Shown here piece by piece: positions 55,909 to 61,821 of a stretch of DNA of 64,000 nt (its first letter is position 1; every line of letters starts with the position of its first letter). Under the pieces are notes generated by a model. That model saw nothing but the letters and a program-made list of their open reading frames with translations. It was not told the DNA's origin and did not search any database. The position numbers and the translations under genes were made by a program. Source of the stretch: Pleomorphochaeta sp963678575 (GTDB taxonomy: Bacteria; Spirochaetota; Spirochaetia; Sphaerochaetales; Sphaerochaetaceae); assembly GCA_963678575.2 (NCBI GenBank), contig CAXXHV010000002.1:496001-560000 (forward strand). Direction: 5' to 3'.

Positions 55909-57250
55909 AACAATTTTAGTTTGTGATGATGAAAAAAATATTAGAGAAGGCTTAGCTTTAGCTTTTGAATTAGAAGATTATAATGTATTAACTGCAGAAA
56001 ATGGTAAAGTGGCTTGGTCTTTAATTAATAAAAACGATGTTGATTTAGTGATAACTGATTTAAGAATGGATGAGATGAATGGTCAAGAGTTATTAAAAAA
56101 AGTTGTATCAACATATCCTAATATTCCCGTTGTAATTTTAACAGGGCATGGAACAATTGAAACTGCTGTAAATGCTATGAGAGATGGCGCAGTTGATTTT
56201 TTTACAAAACCTTTAGATTTAGATCGTCTGTTATTGCTAGTTAAAAAATCTTTAAAACATAAAGATTTAATCGATGAAAATATAAAAATAAAAGAAGAAT
56301 TAGCTGCATTAAAAGCCTCAAATAATTATGGTAAAATGATTGGTAATAGTTCTCAAATAAGAAAATTATTAGAGACTATTAATCAAGTAGCACCAACTAA
56401 AGCTTCTGTTTTAGTTACCGGAGAAAGTGGCGTTGGTAAAGAATTAGTTGCTGATGCAATACATCAGATATCAAATAGAAGAAATGGACCATTTATTAAA
56501 GTTCATTGTGCTGCATTAAGTGAAAGTTTATTAGAAAGTGAATTGTTTGGTCATGAAAAAGGGGCTTTTACAGGAGCAATTTCAGCAAAAAAAGGAAGAT
56601 TTGAACTTGCAAATGGAGGAACTATATTTTTAGATGAAATAGGTGAAATAAATTTAGCAACTCAAATAAAAATACTAAGAGTTTTGCAAGAACGACAATT
56701 TGAGAGAGTTGGTGGAGAAAAAACTATAACGGTTGATGTAAGAATAGTTACGGCAACAAATAAAGATTTGTTAAAAGAAATTGAAAAAGGAAATTTTAGA
56801 GAAGATTTATATTACCGATTAAATGTTGTTCATGTTGAAGTTCCACCTCTAAGAGAGCGAAAAGAAGATATCCCATTATTAATGGCATCTTTCTTAGACC
56901 AAATAAATAAGGAAAATAATACTGAAATTAAAGGGTTTACATCTGAGGCTAAAGCTGCTTTGTATAAATATGAATGGCCTGGAAATATTAGAGAGTTAAG
57001 AAATTGTATAGAAGCATCAATTGTTATGTGCAGAAATGAATTTGTTGATGTAAAAGATTTGCCTCCTCAAATTACACAAGATCATGAATCTCAATCAATG
57101 AATATTGAAGTTGGTTTAAGTTTAGCTGAAGTAGAAAAAAAGGTAATTTTATCAACATTAAATAGCTTGAATGGAAATAAGAGTAAAACTGCTGAAATAT
57201 TAAAGATAGGAAGAAAAACTCTTCATAGGAAATTAGAAGAATATAAATAA
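55901..57250 (+). CDS. NtrC-family sigma-54-dependent response regulator
   Basis: The 449-aa protein has a receiver domain with the phospho-acceptor D53 (VITDLRMDEMNG), an AAA+ domain with Walker A TGESGVGKE, the sigma-54 contact loop GAFTGA (residues 221-226) and Walker B IFLDEIGE, then a Fis-type helix-turn-helix ending KSKTAEILKIGRKTLHRKLEEYK. It is a complete bacterial enhancer-binding protein and activates RpoN promoters when phosphorylated by the kinase encoded just upstream. rpoN itself is not in the window. It starts inside the kinase gene with GGAGAG before the ATG. A plausible target is the sigma factor gene at 60626. Confidence 0.95.
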   Translation: MNRTILVCDDEKNIREGLALAFELEDYNVLTAENGKVAWSLINKNDVDLVITDLRMDEMNGQELLKKVVSTYPNIPVVILTGHGTIETAVNAMRDGAVDFFTKPLDLDRLLLLVKKSLKHKDLIDENIKIKEELAALKASNNYGKMIGNSSQIRKLLETINQVAPTKASVLVTGESGVGKELVADAIHQISNRRNGPFIKVHCAALSESLLESELFGHEKGAFTGAISAKKGRFELANGGTIFLDEIGEINLATQIKILRVLQERQFERVGGEKTITVDVRIVTATNKDLLKEIEKGNFREDLYYRLNVVHVEVPPLRERKEDIPLLMASFLDQINKENNTEIKGFTSEAKAALYKYEWPGNIRELRNCIEASIVMCRNEFVDVKDLPPQITQDHESQSMNIEVGLSLAEVEKKVILSTLNSLNGNKSKTAEILKIGRKTLHRKLEEYK

Positions 57251-59403
57251 TGACAAATGAACAAATAGAAGATATTTTTGATAAGGGTGGACTTATATCA
57301 AGTAAGTTAAAAACTTATGAGATTAGAGAAGGTCAAATTCAGATGGTTAAATTAATCACTGAAGCCTATAAAAATGACTCAATTGCTATAATTGAGGCTG
57401 GAACAGGTATCGGGAAAAGTTATGCTTATTTAGTCCCTGCGATTTATAATTCAATCGAAAATGGAGATGAAAGAACAGTAATTTCTACTGCTACTATAAA
57501 TCTTCAAGATCAATTATTTAAAAAAGATATACCCACAATATTAGATATTCTTAATGTAGAATGCAATGTAGCATTAGCAATCGGGCGGGGTAATTACCTT
57601 TGTTTAAGAAGGTTTAGTGATGAGATTGCTAAGTCTCCTGCTTTTTTAGTAGACCCCGATTCTAAAGAATCTTTATTTAAAAAGTGGAGTGCTAAAACTG
57701 AAACAGGGCTATTGACTGAGTATCATTTATCTATTCCTTTTGATAGAAGCAAAATTAATAGTGATGGAGAATTATGTTTAAATTTTAAATGTCCATATTT
57801 TAAAGAATGTTTTTTTCAAAAAAGTAAATTAAAATTACAAAAAGCAAAGATAATTGTGAGCAATCATCATCTACTATTTACTGATTCAAAAAGTAGAAAA
57901 GAAAATGATTTAACATATGCTGAAGATAATATTTTACCTGCTTTTAATAGATTAATAATTGATGAGGCCCATAATATAGAAGATACAGCTTCAGAATTCT
58001 TTTCACTTGAATATAGTAATTATTTTGTATTAAAAAAACTAGATAATTTGTTATCTTCTGTTAAAAAAGGTGAAGGGAAGAATTTAGTAGAAAAACTTGG
58101 TAAATTCTCCACGCAAGGTTTTGATCATCAAATTTTGATTTCAAGATATAAAGAGTTGAAAAATTTAGTTACTACTTTAAATCAATATTTGTTACAGACT
58201 TTTGAAAAACAAAATTATAAAAGTGTATATGTTGTAAAATCTCAAGAAAAAAGATTAAGCAATTTTATTGACGCCTCAAACCAAATTATTAAGAAAACAG
58301 AAGAATGTAATAAATTAATGGAACAATTCCTAAAACAAGTTGAAGTTGACGATAGTTCATTAGCATTTGAAAAAGAGGTTGAGACCTCTCATTTTCGAAT
58401 AGTTTCAAGTGTGAATGTCTTAAAAATGTTTATCGATTTTGCGTCTTGGAGTGAAGATGAAATTCATTGGTTCGAGGCAGAATGGCGAAGATCTAGTGTT
58501 GTTGATATTTCAACCATAATTACTCCTTTAGATATTTCTAACGAATTGGTTGAAAATATTTTCAAAGAACTTAGTACTGTTGTTTTAACAAGTGCAACTT
58601 TGAATTTAAGTGATGATTTTAAATTTTGGACCTCACGGATTGGTTTGCCGTATGATCAAAAAAGGACTTTTTTAAAATCCAGTTTTTTATCTCCTTTTGA
58701 TTATGAAAATAAATTATTGCTATTGACTCCACTTGATGCTTTACCTCCACCAGCTTATTGCTCAGAAACAGATAAAAAAGCTTTATTGATGAAAAAAGAA
58801 AATGAAGAAAAATATTTAGATTATATAAGTGAAATGATATTTAATAGTATTAATTCGTCAAATGGTGGAGCTTTAGTATTATTTACTTCAAAAGATATTA
58901 TGAATAAAGTTTATAAAATTGTTGAAGACAAATTTATTAAAGCCTCTTTAACTTTGTTAATTCAAGGGAATTCCTCTAAGCATAAATTAATAACAGAATT
59001 TAAAAATGATGATAATGCTTCATTGTTTGCACTTTCTTCATTTTGGGAAGGTGTAGATGCCCCTGGGAATACTTTGAGACTTGTAATTATTGTAAAACTA
59101 CCATTTCAAGTTCCTTCCCATCCAGTTGTTAAAGCAAGAACTATGGATTATGAAAAGAGAGGGGAAAGTGGATTTTTTAATTTATCTTTACCCTTGGCTA
59201 CAATGAAATTAAAACAGGGTTTTGGTAGATTGATGAGATCTACTGCTGATTATGGTGTTGTTTTATTGCTTGATAGTAGGATTAGCCAAAAAAGCTATGG
59301 ACAATATATGTTACGAGCTTTACCAAATTGCTTCCATCCTGAAACTAGTAGTTCAGGAGTTTGTGATAAAATTGAAGATTTTTTATATTCTCGTAAAGAT
59401 TAG
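57250..59403 (+). CDS. DinG-family ATP-dependent DNA helicase
   Basis: The 717-aa protein is a superfamily 2 helicase of the XPD/DinG family. Walker A is GTGIGKSYAY near residue 51, the DEAH box is IIDEAHNIED near 238, and the Fe-S region has cysteines in NYLCLRR and ELCLNFKCPYFKECFF, giving four Cys as in XPD/DinG. The C-terminal half has VLTSATLN, FWEGVDAPG and GFGRLMRSTADYG motifs. DinG unwinds 5'-3' and helps replication past R loops. It starts at the TAATG overlap with the regulator gene, so may be transcribed with the two-component genes, but a functional link is not obvious. A hairpin terminates it. Confidence 0.92.
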   Translation: MTNEQIEDIFDKGGLISSKLKTYEIREGQIQMVKLITEAYKNDSIAIIEAGTGIGKSYAYLVPAIYNSIENGDERTVISTATINLQDQLFKKDIPTILDILNVECNVALAIGRGNYLCLRRFSDEIAKSPAFLVDPDSKESLFKKWSAKTETGLLTEYHLSIPFDRSKINSDGELCLNFKCPYFKECFFQKSKLKLQKAKIIVSNHHLLFTDSKSRKENDLTYAEDNILPAFNRLIIDEAHNIEDTASEFFSLEYSNYFVLKKLDNLLSSVKKGEGKNLVEKLGKFSTQGFDHQILISRYKELKNLVTTLNQYLLQTFEKQNYKSVYVVKSQEKRLSNFIDASNQIIKKTEECNKLMEQFLKQVEVDDSSLAFEKEVETSHFRIVSSVNVLKMFIDFASWSEDEIHWFEAEWRRSSVVDISTIITPLDISNELVENIFKELSTVVLTSATLNLSDDFKFWTSRIGLPYDQKRTFLKSSFLSPFDYENKLLLLTPLDALPPPAYCSETDKKALLMKKENEEKYLDYISEMIFNSINSSNGGALVLFTSKDIMNKVYKIVEDKFIKASLTLLIQGNSSKHKLITEFKNDDNASLFALSSFWEGVDAPGNTLRLVIIVKLPFQVPSHPVVKARTMDYEKRGESGFFNLSLPLATMKLKQGFGRLMRSTADYGVVLLLDSRISQKSYGQYMLRALPNCFHPETSSSGVCDKIEDFLYSRKD

Positions 59404-59443
59404 TTAACAATTATTAAAGAAATAAATATTCTTTAATTATATG

Positions 59444-59482
59444 AAAAAAGCTATCTAGAAATTATTCTAAATAGCTTTTTTT
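59444..59482. terminator. Bidirectional terminator between dinG-like gene and groES
   Basis: AAAAAGCTATCTAGAA / TTCTAAATAGCTTTTT, a 16-bp stem with one mismatch, with A and T runs on both sides. Confidence 0.9.
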
Positions 59483-59503
59483 AGTAATAATTAAAAATAA
59501 TTA

Positions 59504-59770
59504 TTATTCTACTATAGCAAGAACATCGCTCATATTAATAATTAATAGTTCTTCACCATCAATTTTTATTTGAGTACCTGCGTATTTGTCATGTAAGATT
59601 TTATCGCCAATTTTTACTGTGATAGCTTCTTTGTCATCGCCAACAGCAACAACTGATGCAATTTGTGTTTTTTCTTGTGCTGATTGTGGGATAAATAAAC
59701 CACTAGCTGTTTGTGCTTTTACTTCATCCATTTTTACTAGAATTCTGTCACCTAAAGGTTTTACTGTCAT
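59504..59770 (-). CDS. groES: Co-chaperonin GroES
   Basis: The 88-aa protein has KPLGDRILVKMDEV at its start, ASGLFIPQSAQEK (mobile loop end), VVAVGDD, IKIGDKILHDKYAGTQIKIDGEELLIINMSDVLAIVE, all GroES features. The mobile loop that contacts GroEL lies near residues 17-30. AAGGAGATT precedes the ATG. Unusually, groEL is not next to it on either strand; it terminates at a hairpin. An inverted repeat in the 5' region may be an operator. Confidence 0.95.
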   Translation of the reverse strand: MTVKPLGDRILVKMDEVKAQTASGLFIPQSAQEKTQIASVVAVGDDKEAITVKIGDKILHDKYAGTQIKIDGEELLIINMSDVLAIVE

Positions 59771-59804
59771 TTTTTATAATCTCCTTAAACTGTACTTAAT
59801 AGTA

Positions 59805-59829
59805 ATGCAAAGTTGATTACTCTTTGCAT
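59805..59829 (-). promoter_or_regulatory. Inverted repeat (8-N9-8) in the groES upstream region
   Basis: ATGCAAAG-N9-CTTTGCAT is a perfect 8-bp dyad with a 9-nt spacer, 35 nt before the groES ATG. The spacing equals that of CIRCE, the HrcA operator (TTAGCACTC-N9-GAGTGCTAA), although the arm sequence differs. Confidence 0.5.
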
Positions 59830-59887
59830 ATTTATAAATATAACAATATAAAATGTAAGAGGCAATATAATAATTTAAAAAAAATTA

Positions 59888-59911
59888 GGCAAAAATTTAT
59901 TTGCCTTTTTT
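59888..59911 (+). terminator. Orphan terminator-like hairpin in the divergent gap
   Basis: GGCAAA / TTTGCC with a 6-nt loop and six Ts (59906-59911) lies between the divergent groES and 146-aa genes, where no transcript would normally end. It could stop a short leader RNA or read-through. Confidence 0.5.
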
Positions 59912-59957
59912 ATCCTTTATAATTATATTTTATGTGAAATACATGAAGGAGAAAGAA

Positions 59958-60398
59958 ATGGAAAAATGTACAAAATTGTTAAATCCAAAGATGCTAGCAA
60001 ATTTTTATTTTTCAAATAATAATTCACAACAATCTTTAGCTCGAACATTCTATAAATTAGCAAATTCATTTCTTGATCAAAAAGAGTTAGTAAAAGGGTT
60101 AGATTGCATTTGTGATACTTTTTTATTAAGAAATGTGGATATTACTACATTGAATGATGAATTTTTAGAATTTTTTAAAATTCAATTTATAGTATATCTG
60201 TTAGGGAAAAAGAAAATAAAAGTGGCATTAAGTGAAGGTGATATGATCTTTGATTTAATAGAAGATACTTTTAAAAATATAGAAGAGGATTTGAAGGAAA
60301 GTCCTTTTAAAATAAAGGATGAAAATAGAAGAACATTTTATAAAACAGTAGAAATTGATTTCCCTTGGATGTTGTTTGAAGAATCTTTTTTTGCCTAA
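59958..60398 (+). CDS. Hypothetical protein, 146 aa
   Basis: I do not recognise this protein. The start is the ATG at 59958, with AAGGAG six nt before it; a longer frame from 59901 begins inside a terminator-like hairpin and is not credible. The sequence is mostly helical and charged, with a repeat-like pattern (SLARTFYKLANSFLDQKELVKGLDCICDTFL) that could be a TPR or similar helical hairpin. It has no signal peptide or membrane segment. A TATAAT at 59918-59923 may be its promoter. Between its stop and its terminator lie the two dyads discussed as enhancer sites. Neighbours do not reveal a role. Confidence 0.72.
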   Translation: MEKCTKLLNPKMLANFYFSNNNSQQSLARTFYKLANSFLDQKELVKGLDCICDTFLLRNVDITTLNDEFLEFFKIQFIVYLLGKKKIKVALSEGDMIFDLIEDTFKNIEEDLKESPFKIKDENRRTFYKTVEIDFPWMLFEESFFA

Positions 60399-60410
60399 TT
60401 TAGCTTTCAT

Positions 60411-60468
60411 TGTAGCAAAAAGCTACTGAAATGATAGTTATAAATTGGTTTTGTATCAAAATGCTACA
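60411..60468 (+). promoter_or_regulatory. Paired 17-bp dyads, candidate enhancer-binding protein sites
   Basis: TGTAGC-AAAAA-GCTACT (60411-60427) and TGTATC-AAAAT-GCTACA (60452-60468) are two copies of a TGTAGC-N5-GCTACA dyad, each with one departure. Their centres are 41 bp apart, about four helical turns. Centres lie about 186 and 145 bp before the predicted start of the sigma-54 promoter at 60579. NtrC sites have the same 6-N5-6 shape and typical distance. They lie before the terminator of the 146-aa gene, so they might instead be part of its 3' RNA structure. Confidence 0.6.
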
Positions 60469-60490
60469 CTATTTTATTATAATTTTATTA

Positions 60491-60525
60491 ACGGGTCATT
60501 TTGACCTGTTTTTTATTTTTTTTTT
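60491..60525 (+). terminator. Terminator of the 146-aa gene
   Basis: ACGGGTCA / TGACCTGT, 8 bp with one G-U pair, loop TTT, followed by an unusually long T-rich tail. It isolates the sigma gene from upstream transcription. Confidence 0.88.
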
Positions 60526-60578
60526 AGTAATTTATTTTTTTTTCACTATTTTAAGACAAAAAAAGCTGTTTTTTTATT

Positions 60579-60594
60579 TGGCATAGATATTGCA
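60579..60594 (+). promoter_or_regulatory. Sigma-54 (RpoN) -24/-12 promoter of the sigma factor gene
   Basis: TGGCATA-GATA-TTGCA matches the sigma-54 consensus TGGCACG-N4-TTGCW, with GG (60580-60581) and GC (60592-60593) at the correct 10-nt spacing. The expected start site is near 60605, six nt before the GGAGG of the sigma gene. Confidence 0.78.
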
Positions 60595-60625
60595 TATTAA
60601 TTTTCAACCTGGAGGAAATGGTTAA

Positions 60626-61498
60626 ATGAAAAAAAATAATAATATGCTTAATAATAACGATAATTTAAATGAAGATGCTACAGTTTTATCAATGTACATG
60701 AAAGAATTAAATAAGTTACCTTTAATTACTCATGAGGAAGAAGTTGAATTATTTGAGAAAATGAAAAAAGGTGATTTAAGAGCTAGAAATAAAATGATTG
60801 AATCTAATCTTAGATTTGTTGTTAAAATTGCAAAAAATTATCAAAACCAAGGTTTACCTCTTGCAGATTTAATTGATGAAGGAAATATAGGTTTAATGAC
60901 AGCCATTGAAAAATATGATGTTGATAAAGGATATCACTTTATTTCTTATGCTGTTTGGTGGATTAGACAATCAATAATGAAAGCCATAAATGAAAAATCT
61001 AGGGCAGTTAGACTTCCTTTAAATAGATCAAATGAATTATTACAAATTCAAAAATCTCAAAAATCTTTGATGCATAAATTAGGTGAAGATCCTACAGAAC
61101 AAATGATAGCTGATGATACAAACTTGGATTTAGAAATTGTAAAAACACTTCTTTCTGTTTCAAAGGATATGGTAAGTTTAGATGCTCCTGTATTTAAAGA
61201 TAATGAAACAAGTAATATTGGAGATTATATAGAATCAGATATTGCAAGTCCTGATCAACAAGTTATGACAACTTTGTTAAAAGAAGATATTAATGAAGCT
61301 TTAAATCAATTAAGTGATAAAGAAAAAGATATAATCGAACATAGATTTGGTTTAAATAACAAATATCAAATGAGTCTAAAAGAAATTGGTGAAATTTACA
61401 ATTTAACAAAAGAAAGAATTAGACAAATTGAAAAAAGAGCGATTCAAAAATTACATAATACTGAAATTCATAAAAGCCTAGAAAGTTATAGTGCATAA
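60626..61498 (+). CDS. Sigma-70 family alternative (group 2) RNA polymerase sigma factor
   Basis: The 290-aa protein has regions 1.2 (LSMYMKELNKLPLITHEEEVEL), 2 (NLRFVVKIAKNYQNQGLPLADLIDEGNIGLM ... ISYAVWWIRQSIMKA), 3 (VRLPLNRSNEL) and 4 (LSDKEKDIIEHRFGL ... MSLKEIGEIYNLTKERIRQIEKRAIQKL). Region 1.1 is absent. Its size and the closeness of region 2 to RpoD suggest a group 2, RpoS-like factor, although some phyla have a primary sigma factor of this size. The start has GGAGG ten nt before it. A sigma-54-type promoter and two upstream dyads point to activation by an NtrC-type regulator. It is followed by a terminator, so it is monocistronic. Confidence 0.93.
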   Translation: MKKNNNMLNNNDNLNEDATVLSMYMKELNKLPLITHEEEVELFEKMKKGDLRARNKMIESNLRFVVKIAKNYQNQGLPLADLIDEGNIGLMTAIEKYDVDKGYHFISYAVWWIRQSIMKAINEKSRAVRLPLNRSNELLQIQKSQKSLMHKLGEDPTEQMIADDTNLDLEIVKTLLSVSKDMVSLDAPVFKDNETSNIGDYIESDIASPDQQVMTTLLKEDINEALNQLSDKEKDIIEHRFGLNNKYQMSLKEIGEIYNLTKERIRQIEKRAIQKLHNTEIHKSLESYSA

Positions 61499-61520
61499 TG
61501 GATATATACTAACAAGAAAA

Positions 61521-61550
61521 GAGCAATCAGATATTGATTGTTCTTTTTTT
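61521..61550 (+). terminator. Terminator of the sigma factor gene
   Basis: GAGCAATCA / TGATTGTTC with one G-U pair and a 5-nt loop, followed by eight Ts. The 323-nt gap to ppdK holds otherwise only AT-rich sequence and the ppdK promoter. Confidence 0.88.
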
Positions 61551-61750
61551 TAATATCTTAAATATAAGTAAATTATTGATTTGTAATTAAATTTTTATAA
61601 ATTTATTTATAAATAAAAACACTTAATATATGTATAGTTTTATGGACTAAACAAAATTGATATTTATTTATCCAATTTAATTATATGTAAAAAATGATTA
61701 TACTTTCATAATTTTTTTATTAGTTTGTTATTATAAATCATTGAAGTAGA

Positions 61751-61779
61751 TTGACACATAATTATGAATAACCTAATCT
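61751..61779 (+). promoter_or_regulatory. Promoter of ppdK
   Basis: A perfect TTGACA (61751-61756), 17 nt, and TAATCT (61774-61779), giving a start near 61786 and a 36-nt leader with TGGAGGA before the ATG. Confidence 0.65.
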
Positions 61780-61821
61780 TTAAGGACTATGTTATTTGTA
61801 TAATTTTTTTTGGAGGAATTT

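Noticed and set aside
60402..60445. The first dyad as the terminator of the 146-aa gene
   Set aside because: It lacks a T-run, while a strong terminator with a long T tail lies 65 nt further on; the dyad is duplicated, which terminators are not.
60618..60629. Mini-ORF (Met-Val-Lys-stop) overlapping the sigma start as a regulatory peptide
   Set aside because: Its ATG is only 2 nt after GGAGG, too close for initiation; the ATG at 60626 is better placed.
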